Shown: piece after piece, positions 1-6,057 of the stretch | Position numbering within the stretch: the stretch's first letter is position 1 | Layout of the letters: every line of letters starts with the position of its first letter | Source of the DNA: CAG-1000 sp964345385 | GTDB taxonomy: Bacteria; Bacillota_I; Bacilli_A; RF39; UBA660 | Length of the DNA: 8,282 bases | Reading direction: 5' to 3' | NCBI GenBank assembly: GCA_964345385.1 | Contig: CAYFQM010000028.1 | Coordinates: 1-8,282 of the forward strand | Translations under genes and position numbers: made by a program | The notes under the pieces: model-generated | Database searches by the model: none | Told to the model about the DNA's origin: nothing | The model's input: only the letters and a program-made list of their open reading frames with translations

Positions 1-253
1 GAGAGAACAAATTAATATTACTTTTATCAATATAAAATTCTTTTATTATATAATATAACATAATTATACTAATAATTATTAAAAACACAGTTTTCCCAGT
101 AAATAAACTAAATGCAGCACCTGTATTTATAGAATACTCAATACTAAAAAAATTGTTAATAACATTTATACTTTTACCATATACAATATATTTAGTAATC
201 TGATCTATTATTAATAATATAGCACCTAAAATTAACATAATACTTTTTTTCAT
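1..253 (-). CDS. lspA: Lipoprotein signal peptidase (signal peptidase II), N-terminal part, cut by window edge
   Basis: The first 84 codons, read on the minus strand from ATG at 253, give an open frame running off the window. LspA is the membrane aspartyl protease that cleaves the signal peptide of prolipoproteins after lipid attachment. Residues 1-16 are a hydrophobic first membrane span (MKKSIMLILGAILLII), followed by the family signature DQITKY (17-22; first conserved Asp-Gln-x-Thr-Lys). After a short extracytoplasmic stretch comes NTGAAFSLF (43-51), the second conserved LspA motif, then a second membrane span (about 56-69). The catalytic Asp pair expected in the C-terminal half lies outside the window. 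The predicted -10 box puts transcription start at the A of the ATG, and no Shine-Dalgarno is visible. An in-frame ATG at 238 is a less likely alternative because it would remove most of the first span's N-terminus. The family assignment is strong; the exact start is moderately sure. Confidence 0.9.
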   Translation of the reverse strand, partial: MKKSIMLILGAILLIIDQITKYIVYGKSINVINNFFSIEYSINTGAAFSLFTGKTVFLIIISIIMLYYIIKEFYIDKSNINLFS

Positions 254-288
254 ATTAATATTTTATCATATTTTCATTAAAATATAAA
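254..288 (-). promoter_or_regulatory. Promoter of lspA, TATG-extended -10
   Basis: Read on the minus strand, TATGA (266-270) directly precedes a -10 box TAAAAT (260-265). A weak -35, TTTATA (283-288), lies 17 bases upstream. The expected start point, seven bases after the -10, falls at about 253, the first base of the lspA start codon. It lies just beyond the terminator at 296-322, which supports an independent promoter. The start site is predicted from spacing only. Confidence 0.5.
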
Positions 289-295
289 ATAAGCA

Positions 296-322
296 AAAGC
301 CCTTCATTTTATAAAGGGCTTT
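296..322 (-). terminator. Hairpin terminator after the 82-aa gene
   Basis: AAAGCCCTT (296-304) and AAGGGCTTT (314-322) form a perfect 9-bp stem with a 9-nt loop, five bases beyond the TAA stop of the 82-aa gene. On the minus strand the stem is followed by a T-rich run (TTTTGCTTATTTT, counting the stem's last three T's). The tail is interrupted, so termination may be partial. Confidence 0.7.
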
Positions 323-326
323 AATT

Positions 327-575
327 TTACTCTTCAATTTTAATATATTTTAATAAAACTTTAAGTATCTCCTCATCTTTAACTTCACTTACAAATGATT
401 TACCATTTTCTTCTTTTCTTTCTAAAAATATAAATTCATCTGTATAGTCTTCTTCATCATCTGTTAAAACAACAGAATAATAATATGTAGTATTTTTATA
501 TCTTGCTTGTCTTAAAATAAGAAGCTTCTTTCCGCTTTTAAGTTCAATAACTTTATTTGTTATATTCTCATCCAT
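327..575 (-). CDS. Small acidic protein of unknown function (82 aa), distantly DUF1292-like
   Basis: I do not recognise this gene with confidence. The 82-aa product has no signal peptide or membrane span. The N-terminal third is basic and beta-prone (VIELKSGKKLLILRQARY), the middle has an acidic stretch (TDDEEDYTDEFIFLE, about residues 38-52), and it ends with an acidic-amphipathic segment (EVKDEEILKVLLKYIKIEE). The order of a beta-rich start, an acidic middle, then a DEE plus short helix recalls the small DUF1292/YrzB-type proteins of Firmicutes; this is a visual impression only. The Shine-Dalgarno GGGAGGA (585-591) lies within the last sense codons of the upstream 689-aa gene, whose stop is six bases before this ATG. 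Translation of the two is therefore probably coupled. It is the last gene before the terminator at 296-322. Confidence 0.7.
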   Translation of the reverse strand: MDENITNKVIELKSGKKLLILRQARYKNTTYYYSVVLTDDEEDYTDEFIFLERKEENGKSFVSEVKDEEILKVLLKYIKIEE

Positions 576-581
576 CTCTTT

Positions 582-2651
582 TTATCCTCCCATAGTTCTA
601 TTAGGCGTATCATTTTCTAAATTAAACTCTTCCCAATTCCAATCAAATGGAGTATTATTTAATTCTTGTTCAACTTCATTTTCTTCAATTAAATTTATAT
701 TATTATCAATTTCAGAAGGTTCAATGTTTTCTATTGCTTCTTCTTTATTTGATTCTTCAGCTGGCGTAAATATATTTGAAGAATAATCATAATGACCAGG
801 TATAGCAGGTGCTACATTTTGAGTTTCTTTCTTTGGTTCTTCTTTCACTTCTTCTTTTATTTCTTCTTTAAATTTTTGTTTATTTTCTTTTTTATCAAGC
901 ATTTGATCTTCATAAGACTGCTTATTATCTGAATTATTATTTTCTTTGCCTGCTTTATTAAGACCACTTGCATTTGAAATCATTAATGCTAGTGTCAATA
1001 ACACAATTCCAGCTCTTTTTAATATTTCTTTAATTTTTTTAAATAAACTTGGTTTTGGTTCATGAACATCAATCACCTCATCATCTTCTATCACAGTTAA
1101 AGACTCTGATGGTAATACAGGATAATTTTCTCTTTGTTCTTCATTTGAATTTTTAAATTTTAACCCTGGAATTTGCTTTTCTTCTTCTTTCAAATCATCA
1201 ATAGGTAGTATTATATTATCCGCATTTTCTTTTTCACTAGATGTTAATGTAATTTCCGGCTCTTTGTTTTCTGTTGGTATAATTTTTGTTTGCTCCTCAA
1301 AAGACAGTTCATCTTCTTCAAATAAATCATAATCTATACCTAGAGTGTTTTCTACAATTCTATTTAATCTATTGTTTACTGATGAGTAGTTTATTTCACT
1401 ATAATACTTTGCCTCTTCTTTTCTTATTATTAATTCTTCTAATTTTTCAATATCTAAAAGTTTTCTTTCTTTATCAAATCTATTATTAATAGAAGATAGT
1501 TTTCTAAATTCAGCTAATGCACTTGTATATTCATTTTTATTTTGTAAAATAATATCTACATTTTTATTTATTCTGTTTTGTACTCTTTCAATATCTTCTT
1601 CTAAAACTTTTTTGTAACTTTCAGAAATTTTTGAATCTAATGAATTATTTATTAAACCTTCTAAAATTTGACGATCAACATCCATTTCATGAGTAGATGT
1701 TAACCATATATCTCCTTTTCTTTTATAAGTAGCTTTTAAATCTTCTAATTTTTTATTATAATCTTCTTCACTTATTATATAATTTGTATCATCTGATAAT
1801 TTATTATTTAATAATTCTATTTCATTATTTAAAATATCTTCTTGTTCAAATGAAACACTAGCTATCTCATCAGCATACATTTGAACCATTTTATTAACAC
1901 GTGGATTAGAAAATATTCTTTGTTTAATTAAATCAACTCTATATCCTATTTCAGCAGGTGTTATTTCATCTTTTTCATAACTTTCAATTAAATTATCAAG
2001 TGTAGGAATTACATCATGATTAATAAAACCTAATTTAGTTCTTAAATAATCAACATCTCTAATTCTTTTTGTTATTGCATCATTATATCTTTTTGCAGCT
2101 TCTTTTTTTTCTTTTTCTACTTCAACAAAACGCTTACTATTTAATTCATTAAATTTTTCTTCTAACTTTTTAATTTCATCATTTAATTTTCTAGTAGACT
2201 GAACACTTAAAGTATATGCTTTTTGTTTTTCATCTATTTGTTTTTTATAATTAGCTGTTTTTTGTTCTAATTGTTCTCTAGTATCTTCTTTAGCATTTTC
2301 TAGCATTCCCTCATAAATAATTAATTCAGCATTTAAAAAATAAAGATCATTTTTATATTGTAAAGAATCACATTCTGCTAAAGTTAAATTTTTTCTGGCA
2401 GTAGTTAAATCCCATTCAGTATCATTAATTTCTTTATTTAATCTTTCTATTTCTTTATTTAGTATTTCATCAGATTCTAAATTCTCTATATTTGTTATCT
2501 TATCTATAGTTTCAACTGCTTTTCTTGCTAAAAAAGTTACATATTCACCTTTAGCTTGCTCATTTTTAATTACTTCTTCATCTATTAAAGCCCCAGAAGG
2601 AAGTTGATTTCTTAAAGCTTTTAAATCTTCAAGCAATTGTTCTTTTGTCAT
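582..2651 (-). CDS. Long coiled-coil protein with one membrane span and an acidic C-terminal tail (689 aa), function unknown
   Basis: I do not recognise a family. Residues about 55-210 and 285-430 are rich in Glu/Lys/Asn with heptad-like leucine and isoleucine spacing, typical of long coiled coils. There is no N-terminal signal peptide. One hydrophobic segment (about 545-562, AGIVLLTLALMISNASGL) follows a basic patch (LFKKIKEILKR), so by the positive-inside rule the 540-residue coiled-coil part should be cytoplasmic. The final ~125 residues, acidic with Lys-Glu repeats (KEEIKEEVKEEPKKE), should be outside. The only Cys is near residue 94. A clear Shine-Dalgarno (AAAGGAG, 2659-2665) supports the ATG at 2651. 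It lies 88 bases after the 259-aa gene with no terminator between, and is tightly followed by the 82-aa gene. A structural or scaffold role at the membrane is possible but unproven. Confidence 0.85.
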   Translation of the reverse strand: MTKEQLLEDLKALRNQLPSGALIDEEVIKNEQAKGEYVTFLARKAVETIDKITNIENLESDEILNKEIERLNKEINDTEWDLTTARKNLTLAECDSLQYKNDLYFLNAELIIYEGMLENAKEDTREQLEQKTANYKKQIDEKQKAYTLSVQSTRKLNDEIKKLEEKFNELNSKRFVEVEKEKKEAAKRYNDAITKRIRDVDYLRTKLGFINHDVIPTLDNLIESYEKDEITPAEIGYRVDLIKQRIFSNPRVNKMVQMYADEIASVSFEQEDILNNEIELLNNKLSDDTNYIISEEDYNKKLEDLKATYKRKGDIWLTSTHEMDVDRQILEGLINNSLDSKISESYKKVLEEDIERVQNRINKNVDIILQNKNEYTSALAEFRKLSSINNRFDKERKLLDIEKLEELIIRKEEAKYYSEINYSSVNNRLNRIVENTLGIDYDLFEEDELSFEEQTKIIPTENKEPEITLTSSEKENADNIILPIDDLKEEEKQIPGLKFKNSNEEQRENYPVLPSESLTVIEDDEVIDVHEPKPSLFKKIKEILKRAGIVLLTLALMISNASGLNKAGKENNNSDNKQSYEDQMLDKKENKQKFKEEIKEEVKEEPKKETQNVAPAIPGHYDYSSNIFTPAEESNKEEAIENIEPSEIDNNINLIEENEVEQELNNTPFDWNWEEFNLENDTPNRTMGG
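585..591 (-). promoter_or_regulatory. Shine-Dalgarno of the 82-aa gene embedded in upstream coding sequence
   Basis: GGGAGGA sits nine bases before the ATG at 575 and is made of the last two glycine codons of the 689-aa gene plus flanking bases (ATG GGA GGA TAA). Ribosomes finishing the upstream gene uncover it, which favours translational coupling. It also explains the Met-Gly-Gly C-terminus. Confidence 0.7.
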
Positions 2652-2685
2652 AATTTCACTCCTTTATTATATATATTCTTAATAT

Positions 2686-2691
2686 ATTATA
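2686..2691 (-). promoter_or_regulatory. Possible -10 box for the 689-aa gene
   Basis: TATAAT on the minus strand lies in the 88-bp gap upstream of the 689-aa gene and would give a leader of about 28 bases. No convincing -35 is seen at 16-18 bases, and the surrounding sequence is nearly all A and T, so a chance match is likely. Read-through from the 259-aa gene is the alternative. Confidence 0.25.
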
Positions 2692-2739
2692 TACAATTAC
2701 ATTCTAACATAATTCTTATTTAAAATACAACAAATATTA

Positions 2740-3519
2740 TTATTTTAATATTAGTCTTTGTTCTTCTGGAAAAACAATATTATTATTAATAGAGTGCACT
2801 TTTTTCGTTCCATCTTTATTTCTTAACAAATTAGCTACATCCACAAACTTTCTATAATCTTTGATTTCTTTGGTTTCAAATATTCTACCAACTAAAACTG
2901 CATAAAAATACTCGAGCCTACTTGCTAAAACTCCCGGCCTTGACATATTATGCATCACATCAATTTTTGCTTCATGAACTTCATTTATATTTTTTTGAAC
3001 TTTTTTTATTTTTAAAAATGCGTTACACATTTTATCAATAAAAGCGTAATCTTTATTATGTGCAATCGTTCTTAATCTTTTACTTATATACTCATCTGTT
3101 AAATATTTTTGATCTTCTTTATAAAATATAGGAAGAGCTTTAATACCCATTTGTATGTTGTTTTCTTTATCTTCTTCATTTGTTTGAAAATATATAATAT
3201 AAATTTTAGGATTCTCTGTTGATAATCTTTCCTCAAATAACGTTTTTAATTCTTTTTTAGTATATTGAACAGTAAATTCATTCAAATCCTTTAAAAAACT
3301 TTTAGGGATTAATCTCTTATATGAATGATATGATGCAACATAGCTTCCATTTTTATTTTTTCTTGAAGATACGTTGCCAAAAAAATATTCCTCAGAAGAA
3401 GCGTTAATTTTTTTAATAGCAGCTAAGAATCTCAAATATTTTTCTTCATTTTCAAACTCTTGATTTTGGACAATCCCACAATATTCTACAATTGAATATC
3501 TTTTTACTTTTTCACTCAT
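2740..3519 (-). CDS. Soluble protein of unknown function (259 aa)
   Basis: I do not recognise this protein. It has no signal peptide and no membrane span, and is lysine-rich. The N-terminal half (about 1-140) alternates beta-like stretches (IYIIYFQTN near 106-114; ALPIFY near 128-133). The C-terminal half (about 140-240) looks helical with basic patches (KRLRTIAHNKDY, AFLKIKKVQKN) and a conserved-looking MSRPGVLASRLEYFYAVLVGRIF segment near 192-214, given here as a position guide. The ATG at 3519 is preceded by a purine-rich ribosome site (AAAGGAAG) and by a well-formed promoter. It ends 88 bases before the 689-aa coiled-coil gene without an intervening terminator, so the two may be co-transcribed. 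Its DNA appears slightly less AT-rich in places (around 2910-2945), a weak hint of different origin. Confidence 0.8.
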   Translation of the reverse strand: MSEKVKRYSIVEYCGIVQNQEFENEEKYLRFLAAIKKINASSEEYFFGNVSSRKNKNGSYVASYHSYKRLIPKSFLKDLNEFTVQYTKKELKTLFEERLSTENPKIYIIYFQTNEEDKENNIQMGIKALPIFYKEDQKYLTDEYISKRLRTIAHNKDYAFIDKMCNAFLKIKKVQKNINEVHEAKIDVMHNMSRPGVLASRLEYFYAVLVGRIFETKEIKDYRKFVDVANLLRNKDGTKKVHSINNNIVFPEEQRLILK

Positions 3520-3547
3520 GTTTTCTTCCTTTCTTTTTTATATATTA

Positions 3548-3576
3548 AATATACCATAAATAAAGTTAACATGCAA
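3548..3576 (-). promoter_or_regulatory. Promoter of the 259-aa gene
   Basis: On the minus strand a -35 TTGCAT (3571-3576) is followed after exactly 17 bases by -10 TATATT (3548-3553), which is preceded by TATGG, the TATG-extended -10 pattern. The expected start near 3541 gives a leader of about 21 bases carrying the ribosome site. It is back-to-back with the promoter of the bL28-like gene. Confidence 0.6.
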
Positions 3577-3584
3577 AAAAACTC

Positions 3585-3613
3585 TTTACTTTAAATTATT
3601 AATATGATAAAGT
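3585..3613 (+). promoter_or_regulatory. Promoter of the bL28-like gene
   Basis: A -35 TTTACT (3585-3590), a 17-base spacer ending in TATGA, and a -10 TAAAGT (3608-3613) give a predicted start near 3620 and a ~21-base leader. TATGAT at 3617-3622 is an alternative -10 but has no matching -35. The -35 lies eight bases from the -35 of the divergent 259-aa gene, so the two promoters may influence one another. Confidence 0.5.
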
Positions 3614-3640
3614 ATATATGATTTAAAAAGGAGGAAACAA

Positions 3641-3805
3641 ATGGCGAAAAATATATCAACAAGAAAAAATAATGTATCTTTAAATAGACCCTTCTCAAAT
3701 AAGGCCTCTAAAAAAACTCAAAAAATAAATCTTCAAACAGTAAAAGTTGATGGTAAAAAAGTTAGATTATCTAATAAAGAAATTAGAGATATGAAAAAAA
3801 ATTAA
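3641..3805 (+). CDS. rpmB: Shortened 50S ribosomal protein bL28-like protein (54 aa)
   Basis: A short frame runs from ATG 3641 to TAA 3803-3805 with a perfect Shine-Dalgarno (AAGGAGG, 3628-3634) and its own promoter, so it is very likely a real gene. The product is basic (MAKNISTRKN at the start). Residues 10-14 (NNNVS region) and 30-42 (NLQTVKVDGKKVR) line up by eye with bL28, whose core reads roughly GNNxSH, then about 15 residues with Lys/Arg, then NLQxVxVxVDGKxxRVxVSxRxLxxxK. Here RLSNKEIRDMKK matches the final part. bL28 is usually about 60-65 aa; this one lacks the N-terminal KCxxTGK-like segment and the His after NNVS. It would bind 23S rRNA in the large subunit near the exit-site region. 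It meets murB at a shared terminator. An unrelated small basic protein is the alternative. Confidence 0.6.
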   Translation: MAKNISTRKNNVSLNRPFSNKASKKTQKINLQTVKVDGKKVRLSNKEIRDMKKN

Positions 3806-3821
3806 ATCACGTAAGTGATTT
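3804..3821. terminator. Bidirectional terminator between the bL28-like gene and murB
   Basis: AAATCAC (3804-3810), loop GTAA, GTGATTT (3815-3821) form a 7-bp stem. The plus strand continues with TTTATTTTA; on the minus strand the stem is followed by AATTTTTTTTC. It overlaps the TAA of the bL28-like gene and lies two bases from the murB stop, so it serves both convergent genes. The plus-strand loop is of GNRA type. Confidence 0.75.
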
Positions 3822-3822
3822 T

Positions 3823-4704
3823 TTATTTTATTATTTCTTGTTCTAAGATTAAATCAATATTATAGTTTTCTTTTACTTTATTTTTAATTAATTTAATTAA
3901 TGAAACAACATCATCATATGTAGCGTTACCTTTATTAATAATAAAGTTAGCATGAATGTTAGATACCATTGCTCCTCCAATAGAAGTTCCTTTAAGATTT
4001 AAATCATCTATTAATTTACCAGCAGGAGCCTCAGTAGGATTTCTAAATACACTACCACAAGAAGGACTTTTTAAATCTTGAGTTGCTACTCTTTTATTAT
4101 GTCTTTCTAATATTAATGATTTTATTTCATTAATATTTCCTTTTTTAACTTTTAAATTGCATGCAATTAATATTAAATTCTTGTTTTCTTGTAATATAGA
4201 TGTTCTATAACCAAACTTTAATTCATCATGTGAATACGTTTTTAAATCTTTTCCATCAAATATTACTGCATCTACTAAAACATCAGAAATAGAGCTGTTA
4301 TATGCTCCTGCATTAGAATAAACTGCTCCTCCTATTGTACCTGGTATAAATGTAGCCCATTCTAATGAAGTATATCCTAAATTAGATATATCAGTAGCTA
4401 ATTTATTTAACATATATCCTGCTTCTACATAAATGCTTCCATATTTCTTTATCATTTTATTAAACTTAGTTAATTTAATAATTACTCCATCATAATAATT
4501 AGGAATTATAACATTTGAACCATTTCCTAGTATAAAATATTTATATTTATATTTTTTTGTTATATTAATAACACTTGTTAATTCTTCTAAATCATTAGGA
4601 TAAACCAAAAGAAAACACTTACTATTTAGTTTCATAGTATTATAATTTAATAAATTAGCATTTTCTATATATTCAATTTTTAATTTATTTAATTCATCAA
4701 TCAT
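3823..4704 (-). CDS. murB: UDP-N-acetylenolpyruvoylglucosamine reductase MurB (peptidoglycan precursor synthesis)
   Basis: MurB uses FAD and NADPH in the cytoplasm to reduce UDP-GlcNAc-enolpyruvate to UDP-MurNAc, the second committed step of peptidoglycan synthesis. The 293-aa length is close to the ~300 aa of Bacillus-type MurB. The FAD-binding part shows LGNGSNVI (59-66) and the long signature IPGTIGGAVYSNAGAY (120-135). YRTS (166-169) supplies the conserved Arg. SCGSVFRNP (215-223) carries the proton-donor Ser218, followed by AGKLID (228-233), HANFI (251-255) and a C-terminal Glu (288 or 290). The SVFRNP form and the length suggest the shorter type II enzyme. Its ATG overlaps the stop of the upstream gene by one base (TAATG), so the two are translationally coupled and share the promoter at 5210-5215. 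Function is clear and no key residue seems missing. Confidence 0.97.
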   Translation of the reverse strand: MIDELNKLKIEYIENANLLNYNTMKLNSKCFLLVYPNDLEELTSVINITKKYKYKYFILGNGSNVIIPNYYDGVIIKLTKFNKMIKKYGSIYVEAGYMLNKLATDISNLGYTSLEWATFIPGTIGGAVYSNAGAYNSSISDVLVDAVIFDGKDLKTYSHDELKFGYRTSILQENKNLILIACNLKVKKGNINEIKSLILERHNKRVATQDLKSPSCGSVFRNPTEAPAGKLIDDLNLKGTSIGGAMVSNIHANFIINKGNATYDDVVSLIKLIKNKVKENYNIDLILEQEIIK

Positions 4705-5189
4705 TATTTTAAATATTCCTCTATTTGATTAACTTCTTGATAAATAAATTCTACCCTATTATTTTTAACCTTTATTAATGTAGGAGCGCTATAGTTAATA
4801 GATAACTTAGAATTTAATTTATCATCTAATGAAACGTAATATACACTATGTTTATCATATTTAGTAGCTAGTGCTTTAATATATGCATCATGCTTATTAG
4901 TTAAATAATTATCTAATAACACTATATATTCTTTTTCATTTTGAAATTCCACTTCACTTAATAAAATATTTTCATACTTTATTTCAGAAACAATATTTGG
5001 TCTTTTATAACCTAATTCATATAAACCAATTTTTTCAAGACCAACTAAAATTAAATATAAACCTAAAATAGATACAATTATTATTGCAGCAGTTATAATA
5101 TTTTTCTTAATTATATCTTTTTCATCAACTTTTTCTTTTCTTTCTCTTCTTTTCTTTTTATATTTAATATTCATATTATTTTTAGACAT
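4704..5189 (-). CDS. Membrane-anchored thioredoxin-like protein without cysteines (161 aa)
   Basis: The N-terminus is strongly basic (KYKKKRRERKEK, 9-20), then one membrane span (about 31-50), so the rest should face outside. The outer part (about 70-161) reads like a thioredoxin-like fold: a strand-rich KEYIVLLDN (86-94), a helix, a second strand (SVYYVSLDD), SAPTLIKVKNNRVEF (134-148; the Pro resembles the cis-Pro of thioredoxins) and a final helix ending in IEEYL. There is no cysteine at all, so a redox role is excluded and binding or scaffolding is more likely. I chose ATG at 5189 because GGAGG lies just upstream; an in-frame ATG at 5201 is only about two bases after the predicted start of transcription. 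It overlaps murB by one base. DivIB/FtsQ often neighbours murB, but no POTRA-like pattern is seen. The fold call is by eye. Confidence 0.8.
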   Translation of the reverse strand: MSKNNMNIKYKKKRRERKEKVDEKDIIKKNIITAAIIIVSILGLYLILVGLEKIGLYELGYKRPNIVSEIKYENILLSEVEFQNEKEYIVLLDNYLTNKHDAYIKALATKYDKHSVYYVSLDDKLNSKLSINYSAPTLIKVKNNRVEFIYQEVNQIEEYLK

Positions 5190-5194
5190 AATAT

Positions 5195-5238
5195 CCTCCA
5201 TACATAAAAATTATATCATAATTTATAGTTATTAAATA
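5195..5238 (-). promoter_or_regulatory. Promoter and ribosome site of the thioredoxin-like/murB operon
   Basis: TATGA (5216-5220) followed by a perfect -10 TATAAT (5210-5215) forms an extended -10; the sequence 17 bases upstream (TATTTA, 5233-5238) is a poor -35. The predicted start near 5203 leaves a leader of only about 13 bases, with GGAGG (5195-5199) almost at its 5' end. This fixes the start codon at 5189. Confidence 0.6.
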
Positions 5239-5267
5239 CATTTTACTAATATTTTTTACTAATTTAC

Positions 5268-5296
5268 TTGCTTTTAATAAAGTTTTATAATATAAT
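5268..5296 (+). promoter_or_regulatory. Promoter of rpsD
   Basis: A -35 TTGCTT (5268-5273), a 17-base spacer and a consensus -10 TATAAT (5291-5296) place the transcription start near 5303, about 146 bases before the rpsD start codon. Unlike most other promoters here it lacks TG before the -10 and relies on its -35. Confidence 0.65.
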
Positions 5297-5302
5297 TTAA
5301 TA

Positions 5303-5440
5303 CGTATTTATGTGGCAGAACTATAATTAATTATAATGTGTTTCTAAAATATATAGTAAGTAACTTCTGCCAAAGTGAAAGCATAATAGAAACTCCCTAT
5401 AATAAAATGTAGATGCCTGATACAAATATGTAGAAGGAGG
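5303..5440 (+). ncRNA. rpsD 5' leader with hairpin and potential pseudoknot (S4 autoregulatory leader)
   Basis: TGGCAGAA (5313-5320) pairs perfectly with TTCTGCCA (5365-5372), and inside it CTATA (5321-5325) pairs with TATAG (5352-5356), with an 8-nt bulge on the 3' side. Within the hairpin loop GTTTCTA (5340-5346) is perfectly complementary to TAGAAAC (5387-5393) downstream of the stem, giving a 7-bp pseudoknot. CTCC (5393-5396) can pair with GGAG of the Shine-Dalgarno (5432-5440, AGAAGGAGG), so folding could control ribosome access. A short alternative hairpin (5386-5389 with 5397-5400) excludes the pseudoknot. No T-run follows, so transcription termination is unlikely. S4 is known to repress its own mRNA through a structured leader in B. 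subtilis and through a pseudoknot in E. coli; equivalence here is inferred. Confidence 0.7.
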
Positions 5441-5448
5441 AAAAATAC

Positions 5449-6051
5449 ATGTCAAGATATATTGGACCAGCATTTAAAAAAGCTAGAAGATATAATTTTT
5501 CTTTATTAGAAACTGGTAAAGAACTAAGAAAGAAACCTAAGGCACCTGGAATCCATGGAACTAGTAGAAAAAAACTAAGTGACTATGGAATGCAGTTATA
5601 TGAAAAACAAAAAGTAAGATTCATGTATGGCCTTACAGAAAAACAATTTAGAAAAACTTTTGAAAAAGCTGCTAAAATGGAAGGTGTACAAGGAATTAAC
5701 CTATTAATATTACTTGAAAGTAGATTAGATAACATTGTTTATCGTATGGGTCTTGCTAAAACAAGAAGAAGTGCTAGACAAATAGTTAATCATGGTCATA
5801 TAACAGTTAATGGTAAAAAAGTAGATATTCCATCTTACACTGTTAAAGTTGGAGATACTGTTGGCGTAAAGAAAAGTTCTTTAGATCATCCAGTAATTAC
5901 TGAATGCTTAGATATGGACGTTAAAGCACCCGCTTATGTTAGTTTTGATAAAACAAAAAAACAAGGTACATATGTAAGATTCCCTGAAAGAGAAGAATTA
6001 AATCAAGAAATTGATGAATCACTAATAGTTGAATACTACAACAGAAATTAA
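5449..6051 (+). CDS. rpsD: 30S ribosomal protein S4 (uS4)
   Basis: S4 is a primary 16S rRNA binder that nucleates assembly of the 30S body and contributes to decoding accuracy. The 200-aa product has the usual bacterial length and start (MSRYIGPAFKKARR). Residues 41-100 contain the conserved SDYGMQLYEKQKVRFMYG (44-61) and NLLILLESRLDNIVYRMG (84-101). The S4 RNA-binding domain spans about 89-150 (RRSARQIVNHGHITVNGKKV). The N-terminus lacks the Cys zinc ligands found in some S4 paralogues, so this is the Zn-independent form. It has a strong Shine-Dalgarno eight bases before ATG, stands alone on the plus strand, has its own promoter and a structured leader, and ends in a strong terminator. Monocistronic rpsD with autoregulation is the Bacillus arrangement. 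Confidence 0.98.
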   Translation: MSRYIGPAFKKARRYNFSLLETGKELRKKPKAPGIHGTSRKKLSDYGMQLYEKQKVRFMYGLTEKQFRKTFEKAAKMEGVQGINLLILLESRLDNIVYRMGLAKTRRSARQIVNHGHITVNGKKVDIPSYTVKVGDTVGVKKSSLDHPVITECLDMDVKAPAYVSFDKTKKQGTYVRFPEREELNQEIDESLIVEYYNRN

Positions 6052-6057
6052 CAAAAT

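Noticed and set aside
1286..1489. Plus-strand 67-codon open frame
   Set aside because: It lies antisense inside the 689-aa coiled-coil gene, has no ribosome site and a low-complexity Leu/Phe/Ile content that mirrors the Lys/Glu-rich opposite strand.
2740..3519. Toxin, nuclease or phage-defence role for the 259-aa protein
   Set aside because: No catalytic motif can be identified, and no mobile element, integrase or partner antitoxin is visible nearby.
4704..5189. DivIB/FtsQ as identity of the protein before murB
   Set aside because: The gene position fits, but the protein is only 161 aa and shows a thioredoxin-like strand/xPT pattern with no POTRA-like region.
5190..5201. ATG at 5201 as start of the thioredoxin-like gene
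   Set aside because: The intervening bases are the GGAGG ribosome site for the ATG at 5189, and the predicted transcription start is only about two bases upstream of 5201.
5313..5372. rpsD leader hairpin as an intrinsic terminator
   Set aside because: The stem is good but is followed by CAAAGTGAAAGC, with no T-run.
5375..5403. Second rpsD promoter (GTGAAA, 17 bases, TATAAT at 5398-5403)
   Set aside because: The spacing fits, but it falls inside the structured leader and would remove it, and such matches are common in this AT-rich sequence. The promoter at 5268-5296 is the better one.
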